Below, piece after piece: positions 25,058 through 32,986 of a stretch of 64,000 nucleotides of DNA. Each line of letters opens with the position of its first letter. Within the stretch, counting starts at the first letter, position 1. Both the position numbers and the translations under genes were made by a program. Where the stretch lies: contig NZ_JBHULY010000016.1 in assembly GCF_042684665.1 (NCBI RefSeq), positions 1 to 64,000 of the forward strand. Direction: 5' to 3'. This stretch comes from Jejuia rubra (GTDB taxonomy: Bacteria; Bacteroidota; Bacteroidia; Flavobacteriales; Flavobacteriaceae). The notes under the pieces were generated by a model. The model saw nothing but the letters and a program-made list of their open reading frames with translations. It had not been told where the DNA came from and made no database searches.

Positions 25058-26410
25058 TTGAACTTTCAAGACCTCAATCTAAACACACCGCTTTACAACG
25101 CCTTGGATGATTTGGGCTTTGCCAAACCTACCCCTATTCAGGCAGAAGCCTTTAATGTTGTAGCCTCGGGCAGGGATGTCGTGGGCATTGCTCAAACGGG
25201 CACGGGTAAAACTTTCGCCTACATGTTGCCTATTTTGAGGCACCTAAAATATTCAACCCAGCATAATCCAAGGGTTTTGGTTTTGGTTCCGACACGGGAA
25301 TTGGTGGTGCAAGTAGTTGAGGAAATTCAAAAACTTTCAAAATATATTAATAACCGTGTTTTAGGGGTGTACGGTGGCACAAATATCAATACCCAAAAAC
25401 AGGCAGTTGCCCAAGGTTTGGATATTATTGTGGCTACTCCTGGACGATTGTATGACCTGGCCGTAAGTCGAGTTTTACAGTTGAAATCCATTCAAAAATT
25501 GGTGATTGACGAGGTGGATGTGATGCTGGATCTGGGGTTTCGGCATCAGTTGGTCAATATTTTTGACATCCTGCCCGAACGCAGACAAAACATCATGTTT
25601 TCGGCTACAATGACCCAAGACGTAGATACCTTAATTTCTGATTTTTTTAAAAGCCCTATTCGCATTTCCATTGCAGTTTCTGGAACACCCTTGGAAAATA
25701 TTTCCCAACATCGCTACAAAGTGCCCAACTTTTATACTAAGATGAATTTGCTGGTTCATTTGTTAAATAATGAAGATGAATTCAACAAAGTGTTGATTTT
25801 TGTAGCTTATAAAAGGATGGCGGATCGCTTATTTGAAAAACTGGAGACACATTTTAAGAACGACATCTGTGTGATTCATTCCAATAAAACACAAAATTAC
25901 CGCTTGCGAAGCATTGAAGCTTTTGGTTCAGGTGAGCATCGTATTTTAATTGCTACGGATGTGATGGCGAGAGGTTTGGATATCGGTAACATTTCGCATG
26001 TCATCAATTTTGACACACCGGAGTACCCTGAAAATTACATGCACCGTATTGGAAGAACCGGCCGAGCCGAACGTAAAGGTGAAGCATTGGTATTCTCTAC
26101 TGAAAAAGAACAGGAAGCGATTGAGAAGATTGAGGGGTTGATGCAAATGGAAATTTCAGTTTTGGAAATACCAGAAGCCGTTGAAATTTCCACCGAATTA
26201 ATCGACGAAGAACGTCCACAACTCAAAGAGCGCAACAACCCAACAAAACGACGGGACGAAGAAGCCCCCGGTCCTGCCTTCCATGAAAAGAAGGACAAAA
26301 ACAAGAAGGTGAATCTTGGGGGTTCCTATCGTCGGGAAATAGCTAAAAAATATAAAAAGCCAAAAACCCGAGGAGATAAAAATGCTAATCGGAAACGGAA
26401 AAGGAAGTAG
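25058..26410 (+). CDS. DEAD-box ATP-dependent RNA helicase
   Basis: A 450-residue RNA helicase. Motifs in order: Q motif (KPTPIQAEAF), AQTGTGKT (Walker A, residues 46-52), PTRELV, TPGRLYD, VIDEVDVMLD (Walker B, DEVD in place of DEAD, about 151-154), SATM, and in the second RecA domain ATDVMARGLDI and HRIGRTGRAER. The lysine/arginine-rich tail ending KRKRK probably helps bind RNA. I chose the TTG start at 25058, giving MNFQDLNL, because an excellent promoter ends at 25039. It probably remodels rRNA or mRNA structure; the exact homologue (RhlE/DeaD type) is unclear. Confidence 0.9.
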   Translation: MNFQDLNLNTPLYNALDDLGFAKPTPIQAEAFNVVASGRDVVGIAQTGTGKTFAYMLPILRHLKYSTQHNPRVLVLVPTRELVVQVVEEIQKLSKYINNRVLGVYGGTNINTQKQAVAQGLDIIVATPGRLYDLAVSRVLQLKSIQKLVIDEVDVMLDLGFRHQLVNIFDILPERRQNIMFSATMTQDVDTLISDFFKSPIRISIAVSGTPLENISQHRYKVPNFYTKMNLLVHLLNNEDEFNKVLIFVAYKRMADRLFEKLETHFKNDICVIHSNKTQNYRLRSIEAFGSGEHRILIATDVMARGLDIGNISHVINFDTPEYPENYMHRIGRTGRAERKGEALVFSTEKEQEAIEKIEGLMQMEISVLEIPEAVEISTELIDEERPQLKERNNPTKRRDEEAPGPAFHEKKDKNKKVNLGGSYRREIAKKYKKPKTRGDKNANRKRKRK

Positions 26411-26518
26411 CCTTTGTTGAATTCCGAATGGAAAAGAGCTTCAAGTTAAGGCGCTTTCATTTTTTTGACTTCAATCGAAATTTGTTGTTATCCATCCTTG
26501 CACCAATAAATTAAAGCA

Positions 26519-26923
26519 TCACCCCTTTTGCAAACTCTTTAATATGATAATCCCAATTCTTGGAAGAACAAAGGTAATGCAACCAAAGAGGGATGTTAAA
26601 AATGCTACCTTAAGTCCACCTGCCATCATCTGTTGACTTATATTGCCCAAAGCCTCTATAGCATCAAAAGCTTCAATCATGCCAATTATGGATCCCATAA
26701 ATCCCAATACTAAGCCAAGTAAGCTAGCATCTGAAGCCAAAAGTGTCATTTTTTTAGACCTATTGATGTTCTTTTTTAAGTTTAGGAATCCCAAACACAG
26801 AAAGAACAGTGCCAGTAATAAGCTAATTAAAATCAGAAACATAAAGAAGGGACCGCCTTCTTGGAATCGTTTTGACAACTCTGAGGACAAACTTTGAACT
26901 AATGGTGAAATAGTATTAATCAT
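26519..26923 (-). CDS. MotA/TolQ/ExbB-type proton channel family protein
   Basis: A 134-residue inner-membrane protein with three hydrophobic segments (about 25-47, 65-90 and 100-125). The later two include LLGLVLGFMGSIIGMIEAFDAI and GGLKVAFLTSLFGCITFVLP, the signature of MotA/TolQ/ExbB proteins. Partners (ExbD/TolR or MotB) convert proton flow into mechanical work, but none is adjacent. I start at the ATG at 26923; the frame reaches 26977, but that would overlap the serine hydrolase gene. It lies just downstream of the hydrolase on the same strand. Confidence 0.78.
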   Translation of the reverse strand: MINTISPLVQSLSSELSKRFQEGGPFFMFLILISLLLALFFLCLGFLNLKKNINRSKKMTLLASDASLLGLVLGFMGSIIGMIEAFDAIEALGNISQQMMAGGLKVAFLTSLFGCITFVLPRIGIIILKSLQKG

Positions 26924-26933
26924 ACTTATACAT

Positions 26934-28262
26934 TTATTGTTTTTTTGTGAAAACCTTGGGAGCCGAAGTTTGATCATTGAAGAGCACCGTATTATTTTCT
27001 AGATCAAACTTTAAAGTCACTCCCATTGATTCAAATGAAAATTCATCCTTCTTTGTTGCAACCAAGTTATTCAACTGTTCAGCATTCGGCCCTGCTCGTA
27101 AAGTTTTTCCTTTAGCCACAAAAAATAAATCGAAAGGAAATTCACTATTTTCATAAATACCTTCGTAGCGTTTTACCTCTTCTTCTGACAATTCAATTCT
27201 ATTAAAATTGGGCATTTGAAAAGTCTTACCTTCGGAAGCATCTAAAGCATGAAAAACCATAGCTTGAGTAGCATATTTAGTGGCATTCGAGGTGACTGCT
27301 ACCGCAGTCTTAGTCTCAGGAGCATAAAGTAAAAAGGCCTGAAAACCATCAATAGCCCCTCCATGTCCATAAATGGTCTGTTCTCCTTTTTTCATGAACA
27401 TTATACCACTACAATAAGGATCTTTAGACAATCCTGTCATAGCCTCAAAACTATTTGGGCTTATTAATTCATCATTAAAAAGTGCATTTATAAAAATTAC
27501 CATATCGGTTGTATTGGAAACAATGGCTCCTGCTCCTGCTGGATTACTTATATGTGTTTCCCTTGCCTGTTTTAGTTTTCCCTTTTTAATATAATAAGAC
27601 TGACATTCTCCACTTTCAATATCTATCGCGCCTCCATAATAAGTGTTTTCTAAATTTAACTTATCCGCTATTTTATCTTTTAGAATATCCCCATATAATT
27701 TACCTTCAATGCTTTCAAGAATATATCCCAAAAGTATATAATTAGTATTGCTATAAGCATTTTTTTCACCTGATTCAAAATTCACTTTATGACTTTTTAT
27801 TCTATCTAACATTTTTTCTTGTGATGATGGCCTAACCATCCATTCATGAAAATCAGGCTCTTCTGCTACATTAAACAACCCACTGCTATGATTTAGAAGA
27901 TTCGCTATTGATATTTTAGAAGCATTTGGAATTTCAGGATAAAATTTAGACAACTTATCATTTAAAAATAATTTATTTTCATCAATCAATTGAAAAATCA
28001 TGGTTGCCGTAAAAATTTTTGTAACAGACCCTATTCTATACTTTGATGTTTCGGTAGCTTCTTTTTGCCCATTTTCAGTTTTAAACTGAAAACCTATAGC
28101 ATTTGTATACTCCATTTTTCCGTTTTCCATTACTGCAATACTTCCCATAGTCTTATTTTTAGATTCTAATATGCTAAAAAGAGAATCTAACTGGTTATAC
28201 TTTTCTTGTTGAGAAAAGCATGCCGTACTCAAAACAAGCAAAAGGATTAAGAATTTTTTCAT
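26934..28262 (-). CDS. Secreted serine hydrolase, beta-lactamase (class C / PBP4*) family
   Basis: A 442-residue exported protein with a signal peptide (hydrophobic residues 4-13, ending STACFSQ). The catalytic SxxK is S79-V-T-K82, the YxN motif is Y170-S-N172, and a third motif HGGAIDGF stands near residue 296. The C-terminal 90 residues form the extra domain seen in many such Bacteroidota hydrolases (FEVAKG and FDLENNTVLF-type strands). Likely a D-aminopeptidase, carboxypeptidase or esterase in the periplasm; true beta-lactamase activity cannot be inferred. The cysteine at 15 could also make it a lipoprotein. Confidence 0.9.
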   Translation of the reverse strand: MKKFLILLLVLSTACFSQQEKYNQLDSLFSILESKNKTMGSIAVMENGKMEYTNAIGFQFKTENGQKEATETSKYRIGSVTKIFTATMIFQLIDENKLFLNDKLSKFYPEIPNASKISIANLLNHSSGLFNVAEEPDFHEWMVRPSSQEKMLDRIKSHKVNFESGEKNAYSNTNYILLGYILESIEGKLYGDILKDKIADKLNLENTYYGGAIDIESGECQSYYIKKGKLKQARETHISNPAGAGAIVSNTTDMVIFINALFNDELISPNSFEAMTGLSKDPYCSGIMFMKKGEQTIYGHGGAIDGFQAFLLYAPETKTAVAVTSNATKYATQAMVFHALDASEGKTFQMPNFNRIELSEEEVKRYEGIYENSEFPFDLFFVAKGKTLRAGPNAEQLNNLVATKKDEFSFESMGVTLKFDLENNTVLFNDQTSAPKVFTKKQ

Positions 28263-28452
28263 TTGTTTATATTTTATGTTAGATGTGAAACAAACTTAGC
28301 ACACATGCTAACTTTAAAAACAGAAATGCGATAGATTACAGATTTAAGGCACTAAATAGCCTAATGCAGAAACCCGTTCTAAACCCGTTACTCGTCTACA
28401 AAAATGATAGTGACTTAACAAAATATGGTATTATTGTAGCTTCATATAAGTC

Positions 28453-29505
28453 ATGAAACACGTTAAACTCGCTTTAAAAAAAATAGCTCAGATTGTTTTG
28501 CACATACTTTTTTGGTCTGGTGTGCTCCTGTTCTATACCTATTTTTTTGGGTTTGACAGTGAGGACTTCAGCTATATCCTCTCCTTTTCACTTTTTTTAA
28601 TGCCCATAACTATTGCTACCACATACGTGTCGATATACAAATTAATTCCCGATTATCTTTTCACTAAACAATATATTCGCTTTGCATTTTACAGTTTCAG
28701 TACATTCATAATTTCTGCTTATCTCATTGTTATTTCAGTTATTTATGGGTTAGTATACCTATCAAATTTTGAGTCTTCAGAGATGGCTCCAATAAGCCGT
28801 AGTTTGCTTTTTGTGGCCATAGCAGTTTATATGGTCGTTATTATTGCCAGTGGCTATAAACTTCTGAAACTGAACATAAAGCACTCACAAACAACCAGTA
28901 AACTGGAAAAGAAGATTTTAGAGGCCCAACTAAAACTCAAAGAACAGGAATTGAACTATTTAAAGATGCAAATCCATCCTCATTTCCTGTTCAATACGTT
29001 GAACACCATGTATGGTTTCGCACTAAAAAAGGCCAACGAAACCCCAGAAATGATTCTGAAACTTTCTAACTTGTTAGATTATTTATTGTACAAAGTGGAT
29101 AAACCTTTTGTATTGTTAACCGAAGACATAGAGCATATTAAGGACTACATTGAGCTGGAAAAAATGCGGTTCAATAAAACCTTGAATATTAATTTTACGA
29201 CGAACAATATTTCTGAAGACATCAAAATAGCGCCTATGCTACTCCTCCCTTTTATTGAAAATAGTTTTAAGCACGGCGCCATTAAAAATGGAACCCTTGA
29301 TATCACTTCTAATATTAATTGCAAAAATGGAGCTATTCATTTTTGCATCGAAAACACAACTTCTGAAGAGGAAATAGTAAAAAAAGGTATTGGATTGACC
29401 AACATTAAAAAACGCTTAGACTTGCTATATAAAGATAATTACGACCTAAAAATTGTTCACAAAAATGGTATTTTTAAGGTGAATCTCATACTTCAAAACA
29501 TCTAA
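28453..29505 (+). CDS. LytS/YehU-family sensor histidine kinase
   Basis: A 350-residue inner-membrane kinase. Four transmembrane segments (about 13-32, 41-62, 76-101 and 117-137) are followed by a coiled-coil helix and the His_kinase domain (PF06580-type) with QIHPHFLFNTLNTM; the phosphoacceptor is the histidine in PHFLFN, near 177. An HATPase region follows, with LPFIENSFKHG (N box) and KGIGLTNIKKRL (G box). It has no separate periplasmic sensor, so it probably detects a membrane or intramembrane signal. The cognate LytTR regulator starts three bases downstream. Confidence 0.92.
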   Translation: MKHVKLALKKIAQIVLHILFWSGVLLFYTYFFGFDSEDFSYILSFSLFLMPITIATTYVSIYKLIPDYLFTKQYIRFAFYSFSTFIISAYLIVISVIYGLVYLSNFESSEMAPISRSLLFVAIAVYMVVIIASGYKLLKLNIKHSQTTSKLEKKILEAQLKLKEQELNYLKMQIHPHFLFNTLNTMYGFALKKANETPEMILKLSNLLDYLLYKVDKPFVLLTEDIEHIKDYIELEKMRFNKTLNINFTTNNISEDIKIAPMLLLPFIENSFKHGAIKNGTLDITSNINCKNGAIHFCIENTTSEEEIVKKGIGLTNIKKRLDLLYKDNYDLKIVHKNGIFKVNLILQNI

Positions 29506-29508
29506 TAT

Positions 29509-30225
29509 TTGAGACAAAATAAAAACATATCGTGTTTAATTATTGATGACGAAGCCATTGCACAAGAAATCATTGCTTCGCACCTTTCTAAAATTCCCAA
29601 CATAAAAACGGTTGAAAGTTGCAACAATGCTATTGAAGGTTTTAGCTACTTAAGGGACAACCCTGTGGATTTGGTTTTCTTGGACATCAATATGCCTGAA
29701 ATATCAGGGATTTCCTTTGCCAAATCCATAAGTAAAGACATTAAAATAATTTTTACTACAGCCTATAGGGATTACGCTGTGGAGGGTTTTGAACTTCAGG
29801 CTGTTGATTATCTTTTAAAACCCATATCCTTTGAAAGGTTATTGAAAGCAGTGAACAATTATTTTGACATTTACAGTGAGTCCAATTCAGATGTTTCTCA
29901 GGAATCAAATATGAATGATTTTATGTTCGTAAGGGCGGACAGACGAATGATAAAGGTGGATTTTGATGATATTATTTATGTTGAAAGTTACAGTGATTAT
30001 ATCAAGATTCATTTGGCCAAAGAAACCATCGTTACCCGAGAGACCATAAGTACCATGGAAGCCAAATTACCAAATAAAGCTTTTTTGAGAATCCACCGTT
30101 CTTATATCATTGCCCTGAAACATATTTCGTCATTTACCCACGAAGAAATCACGATACACAAAACGGCATTAACCATTAGCCGAAGCTATAAAAAACATGT
30201 TCTGCAAGTTCTGGAAAAATTTTAA
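29509..30225 (+). CDS. LytTR-family response regulator
   Basis: A 238-residue cytoplasmic regulator starting at TTG, three bases after the kinase stop. The receiver domain has the acidic pocket IIDDE, the phosphorylation site D59 in VFLDINMPE, TTAY and the lysine in LLKPISF. The C-terminal LytTR DNA-binding domain (about 135-236) includes VRADRRMIKVDFDDIIYVES, FLRIHRSYII and ISRSYKKHV. It pairs with the LytS-like kinase to form a complete two-component system. Target genes are not visible. Confidence 0.94.
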   Translation: MRQNKNISCLIIDDEAIAQEIIASHLSKIPNIKTVESCNNAIEGFSYLRDNPVDLVFLDINMPEISGISFAKSISKDIKIIFTTAYRDYAVEGFELQAVDYLLKPISFERLLKAVNNYFDIYSESNSDVSQESNMNDFMFVRADRRMIKVDFDDIIYVESYSDYIKIHLAKETIVTRETISTMEAKLPNKAFLRIHRSYIIALKHISSFTHEEITIHKTALTISRSYKKHVLQVLEKF

Positions 30226-30245
30226 AATTAGTCATTAGAGGTCGG

Positions 30246-30267
30246 ATAGGTTTAGGAAACCTATTTT
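30246..30267 (+). terminator. Probable terminator after the LytTR gene
   Basis: An 8-bp perfect stem, ATAGGTTT (30246-30253) with AAACCTAT (30257-30264), around a 3-base loop, followed by a short T run (30265-30267). It lies 21 bases after the regulator stop codon. The T tract is short, so strength is uncertain. Confidence 0.5.
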
Positions 30268-30312
30268 GGTCTTCAAACTCGAATAACTCCTTGCGCATCA
30301 ATACGATTAATC

Positions 30313-31014
30313 CTAGTTAAAAAATCCACTCTTTTCCTTTAAAACCTCAGGTGCCCAAACTTTAATATCATCAAATTTCCCTGTGTCATCAAAAGAGCCA
30401 AAACCTAAATAACCTGATTTAAAATGAGTGTCATTAGCTATCATGATGGGTACACTCATATCATCAAAATAAACTTCAATGATTCCCTGTTTTACTTTTC
30501 TAACTACTCTGGCCGTATGCCACGAATCTTGCGTTCCCCATGATGTACCCTCTGTGCGTTCAAGAGCAATGCTTTTTCTGGGTTCATCATTTACTATAAA
30601 AATAGAATTGGCATAGGCATCCGCCTTTGTAGCAATGTGCGTGTAATAAAAATTAGATGCATTATTTAGCCCAAAAAACAAACACATGTCCCGATGCCCA
30701 TACTCTCGCCCATTTTGATTTAGTTTGATTTCAAAAATAAAATCACCAACCAATACTTTCTTTATAACAGCAATATTAAAGGGCGACCTCACTTCCGGTT
30801 GATAGCTACTTTTACCAAAAAGTTCTACACATTCCCCAAAATCTCCTTTTGAAATGCGCCACACGCTATCATCTGTCATTTCAAGATCAGAAACGGCCTG
30901 TGGTTGATCAAAATTCTGAGCATAAACCAATTTGTAATTATCTGGAATATCAGCCTGGGATTGTACCCCTATACCTACGCCTAATGTGAAAATATAAAAG
31001 AAAAACGACCTCAT
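30313..31014 (-). CDS. Secreted DUF1080-like (concanavalin-fold) protein
   Basis: A 233-residue exported protein with a signal peptide (hydrophobic residues 3-16, then QSQA). The mature part resembles the jelly-roll 3-keto-disaccharide hydrolase/DUF1080 family: KLVYAQNFDQPQ, VWRISKGDF, VGDFIFEIKLN, MCLFFGLNNASNFYYTHIAT, WHTARVVRKVKQGIIEVYFDD and SGYLGFGSFDDTGKFDDIKVW. That pattern of strands with a final DDIKVW is typical. It probably binds or cleaves a sugar in the periplasm or outer membrane; the exact activity is not shown. Confidence 0.75.
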   Translation of the reverse strand: MRSFFFYIFTLGVGIGVQSQADIPDNYKLVYAQNFDQPQAVSDLEMTDDSVWRISKGDFGECVELFGKSSYQPEVRSPFNIAVIKKVLVGDFIFEIKLNQNGREYGHRDMCLFFGLNNASNFYYTHIATKADAYANSIFIVNDEPRKSIALERTEGTSWGTQDSWHTARVVRKVKQGIIEVYFDDMSVPIMIANDTHFKSGYLGFGSFDDTGKFDDIKVWAPEVLKEKSGFFN

Positions 31015-31052
31015 GGAAACATATTTAGAATCTCGAAATTATCATAAAAAAA

Positions 31053-31080
31053 ATCCCTTTCCAAATTATTGGAAAGGGAT
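31053..31080 (-). terminator. Intrinsic terminator of the sigma-MscS operon
   Basis: A perfect 10-bp stem, ATCCCTTTCC (31053-31062) with GGAAAGGGAT (31071-31080), and an 8-base loop. On the minus strand it is followed by an uninterrupted run of eight T (complement of 31045-31052), so it terminates the operon ending with the mechanosensitive channel gene. Confidence 0.85.
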
Positions 31081-31148
31081 GATAAGATGTAGAGAGCCGT
31101 TTCGGCACCCAGAAAAGTAACCAACCAAATTTTAACCCTAACTTAAAG

Positions 31149-31976
31149 TTAATCCTGAATACTTACTTGACTCTCTACAATATCTTTAATGGGCACGACT
31201 AATTTGCCCTGTCTTGTTTTTAAGGTGACGCTTATTCCATCGATGGATTCCACTTCACCTTTTATATCATTGAACTCTATTTTTTGACCGATTTCATAAG
31301 TTTTCCGGGCATAAAAGGTTTTTAGCAAATCAGCTACCACTTTTTGCGCCCCAAAACCAAAGGCCAATGCAAAGGCCAATAAAAAGGCCGCCAAAATCAT
31401 GGTAATGTTGCTCGTGATGATTTCAGTATCCACACCCGCTTGGTTAAGCGCAGTTATGGACACAAAAGTCAATATGATAAAGAACACCACTTGGCTGATG
31501 ATTTTTGCCCCCGATAAATCCATGGATTCAAAAAATGAACGGATGCCTTTTTTTATCAAATTCGCTAATATCAGACCGACCGTAAAAATCACAAGGGCTG
31601 TGAACAACTGCGGTAAATACCCAAGTAGTTCACTTATTCTTTCAGAAATCATGGTAAGATCCATAACGTCCAAGGCCATAATCAGCAACATGATATACAT
31701 GACCCATTTCACAAATTTTGAGACAATTTTTACCGTATCAAACTGTAATTTTTTGCCTTCGACAATTTCTATTTCGTTTATCTTATCGTCCAGTTTATCG
31801 GCTTTCGCCAGTTTTAGTGCCTTTTTAACAATGCGAACGATAAACTTTGTTAAAAGCCAGCCCACAAATAGTAATACAAAGACTGCCAAAAGATTTAGCA
31901 ATACCTGAGCCACATCGGGCCACAAGGTGGTCAATGATTCTAAGGCTTTATCTTTCCATGATGTAATTTTATCCAT
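31149..31976 (-). CDS. Small MscS-family mechanosensitive ion channel
   Basis: A 275-residue inner-membrane protein with about four hydrophobic segments (near 20-45, 88-110, 127-148 and 165-205). The pore-lining helix region is ITMILAAFLLAFALAFGFGAQKVVADLLKTF, with the small-residue packing and glycine pattern of MscS TM3. The beta domain follows (YEIGQKIEFNDIKGEVESIDGISVTLKTRQG) and ends with VPIKDIVES. It releases solutes on hypo-osmotic shock. It is the third gene of an operon with an ECF sigma factor and a 64-residue protein. Confidence 0.9.
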   Translation of the reverse strand: MDKITSWKDKALESLTTLWPDVAQVLLNLLAVFVLLFVGWLLTKFIVRIVKKALKLAKADKLDDKINEIEIVEGKKLQFDTVKIVSKFVKWVMYIMLLIMALDVMDLTMISERISELLGYLPQLFTALVIFTVGLILANLIKKGIRSFFESMDLSGAKIISQVVFFIILTFVSITALNQAGVDTEIITSNITMILAAFLLAFALAFGFGAQKVVADLLKTFYARKTYEIGQKIEFNDIKGEVESIDGISVTLKTRQGKLVVPIKDIVESQVSIQD

Positions 31977-31992
31977 GATGTTTAAAAAAAAT

Positions 31993-32187
31993 TTAAGTTA
32001 GGTTTTGGTTATTTTTTTTATTCCTGTTTTTTACAACAGTTTCAATAATATCACCGATATTATATGAGAACAATGCGGCAAGCTCCATGATCAACTTAGC
32101 CATAGCAATATCGCTCATTACCTTGGACTTCAGTTCTGGCGGAACTTCCTTGATGGGTTGGTTTATATGTTTAAATGGATTCTCCAT
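31993..32187 (-). CDS. Small protein in the sigma-MscS operon
   Basis: A 64-residue protein. After a polar start (MENPFKHINQPIKEVPPEL), residues 20-45 form an amphipathic or moderately hydrophobic helix (SDIAMAKLIMELAALFSYNIGDII), followed by a basic tail (KNRNKKNNQNL). The ATG overlaps the last base of the sigma-factor stop codon (TAATG), indicating translational coupling. Its place, where an anti-sigma factor is often found, suggests a regulatory role, but no zinc motif or anti-sigma domain is visible and it may simply be membrane-associated. Function unknown. Confidence 0.75.
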   Translation of the reverse strand: MENPFKHINQPIKEVPPELKSKVMSDIAMAKLIMELAALFSYNIGDIIETVVKNRNKKNNQNLT

Positions 32188-32759
32188 TAATTAAAGCTCT
32201 CGTTATATACTGTTACTAGCTTATCCTTTGCGCGTTTAATTCTCATTTTAACGGCACTTTCTCCAATACCTAAAACACTTTCAATTTCCTTTATTGTAAG
32301 GAAATCTTGGTATTTCAACAACAAAATCATTTTCTCTTCTGGAGAAATCAGTTCCAAAGCGACTTTCAATTGATCCACCCTCATATCCACAAAACTATTG
32401 TCATCTTCCTCTTCTGAAAGGTTTTCGATGTCCTTGTAGTCCACCGACTGCTTTTCAAACTTTTTAGCTGTATTTCGGGTAACGTAATTTACACAATGAT
32501 TATACGTAAACGCATATAACCATGTTGAAAATTTAGATTTCCCTTTAAAACTGGCCAGCTTGACAAAGAGCTTCAAAAATACGTCTTGGGTCAAATCCTT
32601 GGCCTCGTCGGCATCCTTTGCAAACCCATAACATTTATTGTAAACCAACGAGGCATATCTATCATACAACACCTCGAAAAGCAATGTGTCATTCGTCTGT
32701 ACAATTGCCTTTACCAGATCCTCGTCCGATTGTTTATTAATGTCGTTTAGGGTTTCCAA
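32187..32759 (-). CDS. ECF-type RNA polymerase sigma factor
   Basis: A 190-residue sigma-70-family protein starting at TTG. Region 2 is visible as LYDRYASLVYNKCYGFAKDADEAKDLTQDVFLKLFVKLASFKG and FSTWLYAFTYNHCVNYV. Region 4 is ISPEEKMILLLKYQDFLTIKEIESVLGIGESAVKMRIKRAKDKL, a clear helix-turn-helix. An acidic linker (NLSEEEDDNSF) separates them. It heads a three-gene operon with a 64-residue protein and an MscS channel, suggesting it answers envelope or osmotic stress and drives its own operon. Confidence 0.92.
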   Translation of the reverse strand: METLNDINKQSDEDLVKAIVQTNDTLLFEVLYDRYASLVYNKCYGFAKDADEAKDLTQDVFLKLFVKLASFKGKSKFSTWLYAFTYNHCVNYVTRNTAKKFEKQSVDYKDIENLSEEEDDNSFVDMRVDQLKVALELISPEEKMILLLKYQDFLTIKEIESVLGIGESAVKMRIKRAKDKLVTVYNESFN

Positions 32760-32986
32760 TTATAGCGTTTCGCTAGTTGATTAGTTTTAAGACACAGTGG
32801 TTTTGAAAAAGTCACTTCCAAACTGCAAAAAAAGTAAAATTATATGATTATGTAATAAAAAACTGCTAATATGATACGCATTCCATACTCAAATTTCAGC
32901 TTTTACATTTTTATCATAAGTGCAGAATCCTAAAATTTTAGTAACTTACAACTCATTAAAAGCTTAACAATCAAATCCTTACACAA

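Noticed and set aside
31993..32187. 64-residue protein as a classical anti-sigma factor
   Set aside because: No zinc-binding HxxxCxxC motif and no clear single-pass transmembrane anti-sigma layout.
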